Below the pieces are notes generated by a model. It was not told the origin of the DNA. It was given only the letters and a program-made list of their open reading frames with translations, and ran no database searches. A program made the position numbers and the translations under genes. From Halisarca cf. caerulea (taxonomy: Eukaryota; Porifera; Demospongiae; Chondrillida; Halisarcidae): a DNA stretch of 64,000 nucleotides. This document shows positions 22,601-33,151 of this stretch, piece by piece (the first letter of the stretch is position 1; each line of letters starts with the position of its first letter). The DNA is taken from NCBI GenBank assembly GCA_963170055.1, contig CAUJGJ010000243.1, positions 218,501 to 282,500 on the forward strand. Direction: 5' to 3'.

Positions 22601-24064
22601 CTGTTCCTTGTCCACTCTAGCCTCCTCTTGCTGCTTCTCTCGTCGTCTCTGCTCCCGTGTAGCAACTGCTACCACCTGCTCGGCTGGCTCTGACACCTGT
22701 CTCCCGGGTGTTCCCTCTAGTAGTTTCCCCAGATCTGGGACATCTCTGCCTAGCAAGACTGGGACTGGGAGCTTGTCTGATACACCAGCCTGCACTGAAA
22801 AAGAATATCCTCCCACACATATACTCACCTCCGCTGTGGGATAGATAGTAACATCCCCATGGGCACACCGAATCTCCAACGTCTTGTCAGAGATCTTCCT
22901 GGGAGCTACCAAATCCCTGTGCACCATGGTCGTTGCTGCTCCTGTATCCAGGAGGATTCGATCCACTGGAAGATTGTCCACAAATCCTGCCCTCAGTGGT
23001 TCCTCCAGGTGGGTTGTACGATTGCCACAAAACATGGCTGGCTTGGAGGGACATTGACTTGCATAGTGCCCCTTTTTCTGACAAGCAAAGCACCAAGGCC
23101 CATCTCTCTCGCCTTTCCTAGGGCTCTGCTGACTAGGCACACTGGTCCCTTTCTCTTCTGGTTTCTTCGTTCCATTCTTGTCATTGCTTCCCCGGCAATC
23201 ACGTGACATGTGACCTGACTTGCCACACTTGAAACACTGCCTCTCTGAATGCCCTGTGGTCCTAGGGCCATTCGGCTCCTCTGTCCGTGACCCCTCCTTG
23301 GACCTCCTAGCTTGAACATAGTCATTTGCTAACTGTCCTGCCTCTGCTACACTTTTAGGCTTCCTCTCACTGACCCAGATCCGCACTCCACTGGGTAGCG
23401 AATTGAGAAGTTGTTCCACTGCAAACAACTCCAGGACCTCCCCCATATCATCACAATGGCGGGTCCACTTTCGCAACAGATCCATTGTTCTGGTGGCCAT
23501 CTCCTGGTAGGACTCCTCCTGCCGCTTCGCCACTGATCTGAATCTCATCCGGTAACTCTCGTCATTGACATTATACCGTTTCAAAATAGCACCTTTCAGG
23601 CTATCATAATCTCCAGCGTCCTCGCCTGCCATTGCTGCATAGGCCTGCTGTGCTTTACCCGTCAGTTGGGGTGCAAGCAGGTAGACCCATTTAGCCTTTT
23701 CCACCTTGTAGGCCTTCATCATCCGCTCGAAGGTTGTAAGGTAGGCCTCAATGTCATCTTGATCACTCAGCTTGGTTAGGCGCAGGTGCTCTCCACTCGT
23801 AAGGACATTCTCCCGGCCCTCACGTCCATTCTGGTTCTTCTCAACCAACTCTCTCATGAGCTCCATCTGTTGGCTCATCTCACGTACTCGGGCATCCATC
23901 TCTCGGTCCCGTCTCTCTCGTTCTTGTGCGATCTCCTCTTCGCGTTTCCTTCGATCATCAATCATGATCTTGAGTAATTCGGCAACACCTGGGGCCTCTG
24001 CCACTGTGTCTTCCATTGCCTCTCTCTCTTGGTATTGTCTCCCTGACCTTGTGGTCATAAACAC
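19664..24064 (-). CDS. Gag-Pol polyprotein, single frame (PR-IN-RT-RNaseH order)
   Basis: This is a 1466-aa frame from ATG 24064. Gag with a charged coiled-coil start (aa 20-80) is followed by two CCHC knuckles (CFKCGKSGHMSRDC, 277-290; CFACQKKGHYASQC, 325-338). The aspartic protease has LLDTGAATTMV (DTG 373-375). The integrase has an HHCC zinc region (616-656), catalytic D685, D744 and E780, and a GPY motif (KWQGPYPI, about 916-923). Reverse transcriptase follows, with LDLAKGYW, MPFGLQGAP and YLDD (1185-1188), then RNase H (QADASERSVGAVL, TDHRSLEWL, NADALSR). Integrase preceding RT is the arrangement known from Gmr1-type gypsy elements rather than the usual RT-RH-IN. No env frame, no chromodomain and no frameshift between gag and pol are seen. 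All catalytic residues are present, so the product looks functional. Confidence 0.95.
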   Translation of the reverse strand: MFMTTRSGRQYQEREAMEDTVAEAPGVAELLKIMIDDRRKREEEIAQERERRDREMDARVREMSQQMELMRELVEKNQNGREGRENVLTSGEHLRLTKLSDQDDIEAYLTTFERMMKAYKVEKAKWVYLLAPQLTGKAQQAYAAMAGEDAGDYDSLKGAILKRYNVNDESYRMRFRSVAKRQEESYQEMATRTMDLLRKWTRHCDDMGEVLELFAVEQLLNSLPSGVRIWVSERKPKSVAEAGQLANDYVQARRSKEGSRTEEPNGPRTTGHSERQCFKCGKSGHMSRDCRGSNDKNGTKKPEEKGTSVPSQQSPRKGERDGPWCFACQKKGHYASQCPSKPAMFCGNRTTHLEEPLRAGFVDNLPVDRILLDTGAATTMVHRDLVAPRKISDKTLEIRCAHGDVTIYPTAEVSICVGGYSFSVQAGVSDKLPVPVLLGRDVPDLGKLLEGTPGRQVSEPAEQVVAVATREQRRREKQQEEARVDKEQESGVSAKPLEPEKMPWDAFDDDLFGTSHSRPHLSRSQKRKNGQERAAHNSREECALDVNQQDLRGMQQEDETLKVIRESIVEKPNGQFFSRQGILYRKARPSKDAPDDDVEQLVLPRSVRRTVLELAHSIPMAGHLGRKKTLERILQRFYWPTIFRDVEEFCRSCGECQKTAPGRKQVAPLVPLPIIDVPFERIAMDIVGPLPKSRSGNRYILVICDYATRWPEAVPLKSIDAEHIAEELISLFSRVGIPKEILTDQGSNFTSRLLKEVYRLLRIQPIQTSPYHPQTDGLVERFNQTLKSMLRKAASEEGKDWDKLINYVLFAYREVPQASTGFSPFELVHGRAVRGPLDVLRESWEAHPRSSESVVSYVLSVQKRLEKMSNLAQENLQRSQQTQKRWYDRNAREREFKVGDHVLVLLPTSSNKLLAKWQGPYPILEKLGKVTYRVDMFDHVKRKRVFHVNMLRKWQMPESTALFVDVMDPDVVQGELELWDDENPDDGITISQQLSAKQRGPLRQLLDGYRDVLQSTPGRTDYAEHSIDTGESSPIRLPPYRVPHAYRTEVEEELQAMLKAGIVEPSSSSWAAPIVLVKKKDGSLRFCVDYRKLNRQSRIDPYPMPRIDDLIDRIGQAKFLTILDLAKGYWQVPMSPESKEKTAFITPQGLFQFTVMPFGLQGAPATFQRMMDRLLRGLEAYAAAYLDDLVIFSQSWEAHLEQVQRILSRLREAGLTAKPSKCQFAMQECIYLGHIVGNGLVQPETSKIEAIQKWSTPETKKQVRAFLGLTGYYRKFIPSYSATAAPLTDLTRKFGPNKVNWTPQCEEAFQSLKSSLCSNPVLYSPNFERDFILQADASERSVGAVLSQCQDDGTEHPVAYFSRKLLPREEHYSTVEKECLAIKLAVYAFRVYLLGRPFQIQTDHRSLEWLDRLKDTNSRLARWSLALQPYQFTTSYRAGRHHSNADALSRMETRQTAVSQEKGGGV
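19669..19682 (-). other. Polypurine tract
   Basis: Read on the minus strand, aaggggggaggag directly precedes the 3' LTR, the expected plus-strand primer position. It also encodes the last residues (GGGV) of the polyprotein. Confidence 0.85.
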
Positions 24065-24106
24065 TCTACAGATACAGGGGTCCTCGCTAACGACTGAAGC
24101 AAAAGG

Positions 24107-24124
24107 ATCCCACTTCTGACACCA
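24107..24124 (-). other. Primer binding site, tRNA-Leu-like
   Basis: Two bases inside the 5' LTR, the + strand reads atcccacttctgacacca, which has the form of a tRNA 3' end including CCA and best fits tRNA-Leu. The minus strand (tggtgtcagaagtgggat) would pair with it. The tRNA identity is from memory of leucine tRNA ends. Confidence 0.8.
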
Positions 24125-24126
24125 AA

Positions 24127-24645
24127 TGTGAAGTTGAAGCTTCTTGGCTCGAACACTTGTTCAACTAGTTCACTGAATTCAACTCAATTCAACACATGCC
24201 AACATAAGCCAACTTAAGCCAACTTAATACAACCAAAAAGTGAGGCGATATTTATAGAAAACTAAACAGGATGACCTTTAAAAGATTAAAGGATGATACA
24301 AAACTCTTTGAGGACTAAACCACAAGTGAAAAGAACCTTTGACTCAAAAGACCAGATGAGTGAAAATACTTAATAGTGGGTACAAAACTGCTAGATAGAC
24401 AAAATGCTAATGGATTGGAAATGGCTAGACACTGACCTGTACGGTCTACTAAAGCAAAAGGTGAACTACAGAAAAGATAACCTTAACTTCCTAGACTAAG
24501 TGAATACATCATAAAGAAAAAGCCAACAAACTAACACACATACCGAAGCCTCACAATTACATGTACTCATGCTCAACCACACATACTAGTACTATGCAAT
24601 AGTTAGTTCAAGCATACAATGCAAGGAGAATGAGGAATCTTCACA
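24127..24645 (-). repeat. 5' LTR (519 bp)
   Basis: Promoter-side LTR of the antisense element, almost identical to 19150-19668. The interval to the gag ATG (24064) is only about 60 bp. Confidence 0.95.
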
Positions 24646-24650
24646 CTAAT

Positions 24651-25223
24651 GTACAGTCCACCCAATACCTGGGATGGTATTCTTCAGCTTACTACATACG
24701 TATGTAAGGGTTCACTACTAGTCATCCTCGTGACCATTAGTTTCTCATACTATTGGTCACATTTATGACGTACCCAGATATAGTATGCTATCAGCGATGA
24801 GGTAGTATCGCCATTTTCGTGTTTACATTTTCCTTGGTTGGTACGTACAATGTCATGATAAGGAGATGGTGGGTGGAAGGTATATGTTGAGGGCGAAAAC
24901 GATAGCGAGAGATCTCACTCAAGGATTGATTGGCAATCATGTAAATAATACCTTGTACATCTGTACTTGTGGGGTTTTGAATAACAGTGTTGGAAATGTC
25001 AATGTGTACCCTGTCCTATACTTGTCCATTGGCAAACAGCAAGGTGTATTGGATGAAAGTTAAATGTTATCATAACACTAGGCACTTATAGGTGACAAAA
25101 AGTGTGCGATTGCCAAAAGATAATGCACACTTTATTCCTTTCTCGTTAGCCACAGCCAATCAACACCTTATCTTTATTTCCTTTGTGTGTCACCTCAAAT
25201 AGTGTAACTTGTTCTGCTTACAG
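24651..25223 (+). other. Remainder of microexon unit B8 and intron end
   Basis: The interrupted unit resumes at aatgtacagtccacccaata and is recognisable to about 24960. Diverged intron follows, ending in the acceptor cttgttctgcttacag. No microexon was seen here. Confidence 0.7.
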
Positions 25224-25558
25224 GGATGCAGAGGAGTGATCTGTCAGCATGCTTGGGTGAAGAGTACGAGGATGTGGTCAAGAAGAATGCCTGCATCACA
25301 CTTCACATTAGCAAGTGCACTACTATCGGACCTCCTCGTGTTGGCAAAACCTGTCTGAAGTACCTTCTAACTGGTCGGAAGTGGGATAAAGAAAAGGGTA
25401 CATCAAGTACTGACGTAATGGAGGCTCCAGAGTGGGTGGAAGTTCACCGTGAAAGTGAAGAGGATACGTTGGAATGCCTGTCTCGGGACAAATGCAAAGA
25501 ATTATTGATAAATGATCTTGCTGCTGGAGAATTTGACTTTATGCAACCTAAAAATAAG
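25224..25558 (+). CDS. ROCO-A P-loop exon (Roc G1)
   Basis: The acceptor ttctgcttacag leaves GG before ATG 25226, so the exon is entered in phase 1, matching every upstream mini-exon; it leaves in phase 0 at gtgaga. It encodes an N-terminal helix-rich stretch, then beta-strand plus Walker A TTIGPPRVGKTCLKYLLTG (GPPRVGKT 25328-25351), followed by an acidic linker. With the next exon it forms a Roc-type small GTPase. The ATG at 25226 could start translation, but phase and splice consensus favour it being internal. Confidence 0.82.
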
Positions 25559-26591
<1,033 letters not shown>

Positions 26592-28478
26592 GATGAGACA
26601 GCGAGTGAAAATCGTAAACCTCCCAAAGTTATTGAGCCACAGGGTGTTGTCTCCTCACCAGCAATCAAACACCTTGAAGAAAGTTTCAACCGTGTTGATT
26701 TCCAGAAACAGCTCCAAGAAGCAAAAAGAGCACAGGAAGAGTTTCACAAGGCTGGGCGGGGATCCACTTCTATGCGGGCCATGAAGTTTCTCCATTTTGT
26801 CGACACTGGAGGTCAGAGAATCTACCACGACGTTCATCCAGTTCTCATAACATCTCCCAGTGTCTACTTGGTAGTCATCAACCTAGTCGACTTTGCAGTC
26901 AAGCATGGTATCTTACCGCCACAGACACCTCATTCCAAAAGTGTTTCAGAAGCTCTTTATTCCAGAAATCCTGAAGTTTTGGATACTACAGAGTCCCCTA
27001 AGGTGCCCACACGTCACAGCAAGGACTTAGATGCAATGGAACTGGCTGAGCATGCACTGCGGAGCATTTATACTTTCACTACCAAAAGTCCCAGTGAATC
27101 GGAGGCTGCTGAAGAAGGCTATTTCCAGATTCGCCCAAAACGACCCAAAATTTTCATAATTGGAACGCATTTGGATTTAATACATAATGATAATCCCGAA
27201 GAGCGAAAGAAATGCTTAAAGGAGTTGAGTGGCAAGATAGTGCAGATGGTAAAAGCTAAGGCTTACACACGGTTCATCCAATATGATGATCAGGACTGCT
27301 GCTTATGGGCCGTTGACAACACACTGGCAGGTCACAGGGAGGAGCAGAAGAAGACAGGGAGTGATAAATACCTTCAGCTATTACGAAGCCTCATCTTGAA
27401 GGAGTCCATGATGTTCGAAGTGACTGTCCCTATTAAATGGCAGCTTTTCGAACACCTAACGTCTCAGCAGTCTCATTTTGGCTACCCTGAACTCCTTCAA
27501 TTTGCACTTTCTAGGAAGTTCTGTGACAGTCAGAGAGAATTTCGATTAATGCTGGAAGTCTTTCACGTCCTTGGTCTGTACTTCTTCAAAATTCCTCATG
27601 GGTATGAAGCACAATCGGGCATAGTTTTTACAAAGCCCAATGTTCTGTACAAGGCTACATCCGAGCTGCTGTGGGCTGCAGTGGATCATGTACAAGCAAT
27701 AGGAGAGTGCCTGATAGATGCCAAGGCCATTCTACAAGGATTAATAGCTGAAGAAAAAGTCATTGAAATTGACGTGGATTGGTTCATTAGCCTACTGTGT
27801 GATCTCAGATTAATAGCAGAAATGAGTAATTCAGCAAGCAAGCAGCATTTGTATGTAATACCAGCAGCTCTGCCTGTTTCTGAGAGGGCAATATGTGACT
27901 TGCAATTTTCAGTCAGTCGTCTTCTTGTTACCTTCACATCTCCACGCAGCTGTGTCTCTTTCCTCCCAAGTGGTCTCTTTTGTGCTCTTATGTCTGATCT
28001 CCTTGGTCAAAGCAGGTACAAACCACGCAAGGATCAGTTGTATAGAGATTGCATTGTATTATCTGTTCCAGGACAAGAGTCAAATGTTTCATATGGTGAA
28101 CTGTACATCTTGGAAAAAGAGTTCTTCATAGAGATGGCATTTCAAGCTACTCCTGACTCTGGTCTCACCCAGGTTGCGGAGATGGCAGGAGAATGCATGG
28201 CTATCCGTGAGTATCTGGATCAGCGAATCAGTATCATCTGGCGGAAAATTTACGAAGAACACCATTTCTCAGAGATCACAGAAGAAATTGAAAGTGCTGA
28301 CTGCAGAGAGGCCATTATGTGGGGATTCTCCTGTCACTTTCACTCAGAGGGAGGGCATATTGCCGAATATTTGTCAGGCCCACAGGGAAGCTGTACTCGT
28401 TGCTTGGATCCCCACTCATCTCTGATAAATCCTGCTTACGACAGCCAGCGTGTTTGGTTCACTAAACTGAATGGGCAG
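26592..28478 (+). CDS. ROCO-A G3/G4 and COR-like exon
   Basis: A phase 0-0 exon of 629 codons. It starts DETASENRKPPKV, then a charged coiled-coil-like segment, then the G3 motif FVDTGGQRIYHD (GACACTGGAGGTCAG 26812-26826), SVYLVVINLVDF, and G4 FIIGTHLD (27162-27176). A COR-like region follows: VFHVLGLYFF, then winged-helix-like VIPAALPVSERA, and a cysteine/histidine-bearing end (CHFHSEGGHIAEYLSGPQGS.TRC). Roc-COR proteins are large GTPases related to LRRK, DAPK1 and MFHAS1. Here no kinase, LRR or ankyrin segment is seen. About 140 residues separate G1 and G3, far more than the ~50 usual, so switch I contains a large insert. Confidence 0.85.
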
Positions 28479-28868
28479 GTAAGCTGATGTATGTAGCAGT
28501 TGTGCTAATTATATGCATATATGTTGTGAGGACGTCATGCCATTAAGTACTATTCTGCGTCTCAGCAATAGTTTGTCGTAGTACAATGTTATATATATGC
28601 ATGTATCATCATTGTTGCTGAACCCTACATTGTCCAGTAAGATTGCATATCTTTGTGATAATAACTATTCACTGTGATTGACATTGTATTGTATATTCCT
28701 TCATTTATTTTTGTATGCTTTCTACACTGTGCCTTTAAAGTTTGCCTTTGTATTGTTTTTAACTATGGCAGCCTATTGTTTCTGTACATGTACATGCTTG
28801 TACATAGAGTATTTACTAACAAATGAATTCTTTGTAGTGTTAATTATTGCTCATCATTATTATTATAG

Positions 28869-28955
28869 TTGTCAATCAAAGATGGTGTGCTGGTTGTTCC
28901 AGACAAGAATGTTGATACTGTACCTCAGCAAGGCATGTCCACAAAGAGTACATAA
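28869..28955 (+). CDS. ROCO-A terminal exon
   Basis: Acceptor attattattatag, phase 0 in, encoding LSIKDGVLVVPDKNVDTVPQ and a short tail to TAA 28953-28955. The position corresponds to the ROCO-B exon at 35149 (AVNEEIDVPGKKG), but here the frame stops, so ROCO-A lacks a Death domain. Spliced coding length from 25226 is 769 codons including stop. Confidence 0.65.
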   Translation: MSIKDGVLVVPDKNVDTVPQQGMSTKST

Positions 28956-29220
28956 CTTCACAACCCTCAGTCAAACTTGAACCTTGATTATTTTCTACCC
29001 ACTTTTACATCAGTTGTTTTCATCAAGACTTAGACTATAAGACTTAGTATTATGTAATGAGGACACCATAAAACTACCGTTTATTTTAAGGATTAGATGT
29101 ATTATTATTACTATTTTTATGTGTAGTATACTATTTTCGATCAGTATTGTTGTAACTTTTGTCATTATATTATTATTTTGAAATTGAGTAAAGTTAAAAC
29201 TTAATAATGCATATTCGTAC

Positions 29221-29226
29221 ATTAAA
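29221..29226 (+). terminator. Possible poly(A) signal ATTAAA
   Basis: ATTAAA lies 266 nt after the ROCO-A stop codon. It is the commonest AATAAA variant; no other support. Confidence 0.3.
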
Positions 29227-29276
29227 GAGATTGTGAGTATAGGATCAAGTTTAGTTGTATTATAGGTTATAATTTA

Positions 29277-30018
29277 CGCATGTGGGACATGTCCGCGCTA
29301 ATTCGGAGGTGTGAAATTTTCGGTCTTTTTTACAGCTTCTGTTCTCTACTTGTAGTAGATGCAGAGAGTCAAACAAGGGATCAAGATGTAGGCAGACATG
29401 TAGACGTTCGTACGATTACCTTTTTGGAAGGCTTGTTTTTATGGCGAAGAATTCGAAGCTACTGAGGTTTTCCTAACCCCTACTAAAAAGCGAAACGCTC
29501 TGGGTGCTACCTGGCGGAACGCTTCCATGGCTATTTTTTAACATAAATCGCTATAACAAAACATTTACTAACTTTTCCATGCGGGTGAGTTGACCGTTCC
29601 TTTCCAAAGCCGAGATCTGATCCATTGGGCCTCAAAAGCCAACATTCAAGCTCCTGTAACTTGCGACAGGAACAAAATCTCTCCCTAGCTCACCCGCATG
29701 GAAAAGTTGCATATTTCCGATGGCTCAAAGTTGACACCAAGAAACTGTCTCCAGCTTGTTCCCTCACGTAGCACCCAGCCGAAAACTATGATTCAGAAGA
29801 AACATCGAGTTAGGTCACAAGCAATCATGTGACAGAGCAACCGTGACGACAGAAAACGTCACTAAACGCGGATTTGCCATTCGTATACGCCCGAATATTA
29901 GTTCGAATCACGAGATAACTGCGTGACTAATAACTTGTAAGCACCGGAAAATTACAATTTATCGCTACGCAAACTGGGAAGCGCTATCATAACAGATCCT
30001 GGACATGTCCCACATGCG
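29277..30018. mobile_element. TA-flanked MITE (742 bp)
   Basis: Ends cgcatgtgggacatgtcc and ggacatgtcccacatgcg are perfect 18-bp inverted repeats flanked by TA (29275-29276, 30019-30020). An internal inverted pair (aacttttccatgcgggtgag near 29571, its complement near 29687) adds a second hairpin. Related sequence occurs at 54003-54090 and near 56395. Confidence 0.85.
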
Positions 30019-30229
30019 TAGGGTTCTATGGCCAGTTCATTGTTCTTCTATATAGTATAGGTAACAATCTGGCCCCGGCCATGCATCACTTCAGACAGCT
30101 GCAGGATCCTATAATGCCAATTGAAGAAATATGCGGAACTACTGATGAAAGGAGTATATGGTCCATGCCGTGCCTCTCGTTTTATCACTGCGATAGCAAG
30201 GCTACACCACTAGCTACCCGGCCCTTGCA

Positions 30230-31490
30230 TGATCAGTCAATCGGTGGCCAAACGGTCCGTGCACGATATCCTTCTGGACAAGCATCCATCAGCACGTTTA
30301 TAGTACATCCTGCAGCTGTTGCTCTAATTAATAGACCATGCATGATCTATAGACTTAGCTTCCCAATATACTTTCCATCCCACCATCTTTGAAGAACTGG
30401 ATGGTATAAGTAATTATGAAGAACAGATGGATGTGCAGGGCCTTCAGTCTAGACATGGACGCCTGTCTTAAAGAATGTTCTCCCAGGCCTCTTTCCAAGG
30501 TGCATCATCTGCATGATCTTTGTTCAGCCCTGGTCACAACAGCAAGACGTATATATAGCCTCTTTAATTCTCTGTATGGTTGATCCAGGCCTGCATGCCT
30601 TTGACATCCAACAGACTAATTGCACTTGACCTATGTCCGGCGGTAAGGCCAATTGGGATTGGAGTAGAAGTTGCCAGATCAGAATTATCAGCAATTTAGC
30701 TAGTCTTTAATTTCACCATTATATATAATGTTGGTATCCAGGACACAACTTTGCATGTGCTAGACAGAAATAATATAGTAACTGTTGTGAAACAGCCATT
30801 CATGCATATGCATGCTCTTGATGAAGTTTTATAGAGATGGAAACCACTGAAGGAGTTCCGATAGCATGCTGCATCAAATGCTTTTAACAATCTGAATTTC
30901 CAGGCCAGACTACGAAATGTTCAGCAGCCATGTCCTGCTCTAGCCAACATATACTAGTTAACATGCACGTACAGACAAGATCCTGGTGGTGAAACAATCT
31001 TTTCTAGAGAAGGCACCACTCGAGGTGACACCCTCGCCATGCATGGCAATGTATGCAGTTGGCATCTTCACACTCATTTTACACGTACAGCTCAAGTCAA
31101 TGGAAGCTCAACAAATTTGGTACGCAGATGACTGGTCTGCTGGCGATAAGTTATCACGCACTTATATGCAGATGGTGGGACAGGATAACAGCTGGCCAGA
31201 TTTGGTCAAAATATATATGGCTATTTTAATTAATCAATTGTCAATGTAGTGAAGTCAATACTCATTGTCAAAGAGGAATATCGATAAATCTACACAACTT
31301 TCAAGGATTCTACCATCCACATCACTACGTCTGATAGCGAGTCGGCTCTACAATTGGAAATGTCACATTCAAAGAAGCTTACATCACGGAAAAGGTTAAT
31401 TGGACAATGGACAGAGAAACTTGAAAATCTCGCACAGATTGCCGTGTCCCAGCTATTTGTTCCTAGTAAGGCTGGTCTTTCAAAAGAGGC
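30230..31490 (+). pseudogene. Degenerate reverse transcriptase relic
   Basis: Scattered, frameshifted matches to the RT at 1-2061 appear in order: LLDKHPS (about 30280), HPTIFEELDGI (about 30377), CPAVRPIGIG (about 30635), MAMYAVGIFTLILHVQLKSM (about 31040), catalytic-box WYADD (about 31118), and STIGNVTFKEAYITEKVN (about 31345). Frame changes and stops separate them. It is an old copy of the same non-LTR family in the opposite orientation. Confidence 0.75.
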
Positions 31491-31546
31491 ACGTATAATA
31501 ATACTGTATATATGATGAATAGAATATTAATAAGGCCACGCCTTAG

Positions 31547-31554
31547 TGACGTCA
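31547..31554. promoter_or_regulatory. CRE/ATF-type palindrome upstream of ROCO-B
   Basis: A perfect TGACGTCA lies 12 bases upstream of the ROCO-B start ATG. Bound by CREB/ATF proteins in animals; use here is inference. Confidence 0.45.
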
Positions 31555-31566
31555 CGACTAGAAACA

Positions 31567-31603
31567 ATGGACGATCATGACCAAAAAGATTTGAACCCCA
31601 AAG
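31567..31603 (+). CDS. ROCO-B first exon
   Basis: ATG in good context (aaacaATGG) encodes MDDHDQKDLNPK, with donor AAAG|gtatac in phase 1. The intron is only 91 nt and its acceptor (ttctttgtacag) restores phase. The five coding exons to 36465 total 1884 nt, exactly 628 codons including stop, which supports the model. Confidence 0.72.
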
Positions 31604-31694
31604 GTATACAGTTTGAGCAGCTATGTATCTTCGTGGTTGTATACGCGTGCCTAGATTTTTACATTATTAAATATGTACGTATTTCTTTGTACAG

Positions 31695-33151
31695 ATGTGA
31701 AGATACTAAAATTCGTGGTTTTGAAGGAAAGAGACGAGGAAGACGCCCACTTCAGGTTTTTACCAAAATGTACCAGCGATACTGGATGGTTCATATGTGT
31801 GAACGCCAAACAAAAAGAGCACCAACACAGCGTCGTCGCTAATGGTGATCTTAGCGTTGAGGATCGACTACTGTCGTTGGAAACGATTACCACGGTCGTC
31901 AACCCGTCGTCCCAGAAGCCCTTTCACGATCCTCTGCTAATTTGCGGGTCCTCCTCCGTTTACATAATGACGTATGATGCAGAGAGGAGTGAAGATACTG
32001 CCCATCGTTTGAATGCAGTCTTAACTGAAATAGCGGGTACATGGTGCGACTCTCAACATCGCATACCTGTGCACATTATCGGGGAAAAAAAGAAAGACCG
32101 TGAGCATATTATAGAGCAGAAAGGCTTGTTTTGTAATCGTCTTGATATTACAGTAGCACAAACACCTCAGTTAATGTTTGATAATATCAAAACCAAGCAT
32201 TTAGAATGTTTTAAATGTACTGGGTGCAGCCCACAACTTCAGCTTAAGGGAATCTTCAAAAAGAAAGCTACCCAGATTGATGAAATCCGATTCAGCGGAA
32301 CGGGACACAAGAATTCCAAACAGATTCTTCATATGCTCTTTGAATTTGGTGCTGTATTTTTCAATACTTGTAACCTAAGACCTGATTCTGAGCACCTTGC
32401 TGTTGATCCTATGTACCTATTTAATCTGCTTTTAAAGACAGTTAGCTGTGAAATTTTTGAACAATATGAAGGCTTTGGAGTGTCCTTGGAAATTTTGCAC
32501 CAACTCTCACAGTACGAAGACCTTTTGTGCTATAAGGATAAATTGGGACTGCTCCTATTAGATCTTGGACTTGTGGTAGAGATTGATAGGGAGTACACGT
32601 TCATACATACTCTAAAGGATGATGAAGATAAAGAGCAGTTTCAGAAGCACTGCACTGCTGGTCCCCTCATAGTTACATATAATGAAGAGGAGAGGTGGCG
32701 GCATACAGAATCAAAAATTTTGCGGGAAATTATTGGAGAATTAGGCAAATTAGGGCCTTTTAAGTTGAAAGAGAGAAAGCGTAGCTATTTTAGGTTCGAA
32801 TATGATGATCTTCTCGGAGGTCATTTGCACATCCGTCAAGAAAAGGGAAAACACATAGAAATTGTCTATGATCAACGAGAGCTTGCTCCACCTGAAAATG
32901 GGCCAATTGTTAATTGGCCGCTAGATATCCACAATGCTTGTAAGAATATCCGAAGGGAGCTAGAAAGGCTACTTCCTTCAAGTATTGTCACCGCCTTAAA
33001 GTGTGAAGAGCATCCTCGAGGGGATTGCATTTCATTGTTCAAGAAAAATGAGCGTGGTTACTGTTGCCTGAAGTGTTCCGATGGGGCATTCTCACATGAA
33101 ATTCCATGGGCAAAGCGTATTTGGTATGATCAGCCTGGGGAACATGTACAG
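31695..33151 (+). CDS. ROCO-B pseudo-Roc/COR-like exon
   Basis: Phase 1 in, phase 0 out (CAG|gttagt). It begins DVKILKFVVLKERDEEDAHF. No Walker A or DxGGQ is present. The strand corresponding to the post-G3 region is kept (SSSVYIMTYDAERSED; compare SPSVYLVVINL in ROCO-A), and the G4 strand is kept but altered (VHIIGEKKKD instead of FIIGTHLD). A COR-like region follows (FEFGAVFFNT, LLLLDLGLVVEID). The C-terminus has a Cys-rich patch (RGYCCLKCSDGAF), like the Cys/His end of ROCO-A. It should not bind GTP in the usual way, so a scaffold or pseudo-GTPase role is inferred. Confidence 0.75.

Larger units (their letters stand above)
19145..24650 (-). mobile_element. Complete Ty3/gypsy LTR retrotransposon, Gmr1-like gene order
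   Basis: The element spans 19150-24645, flanked by the 5-bp direct repeat ctaat (19145-19149 and 24646-24650). It has two 519-bp LTRs beginning TGTGAAG and ending CTTCACA, a tRNA-Leu-type primer site, a polypurine tract and one intact gag-pol frame. It is antisense to ROCO-A in the intron between B8 and the P-loop exon; removing it leaves an intron of about 0.8 kb. Near-identical LTRs and an unbroken frame point to recent insertion and possible activity. Confidence 0.95.

Noticed and set aside
24107..24124. Sequence identical in form to a tRNA 3' end
   Set aside because: No tRNA body precedes it; it is the retrotransposon primer binding site.
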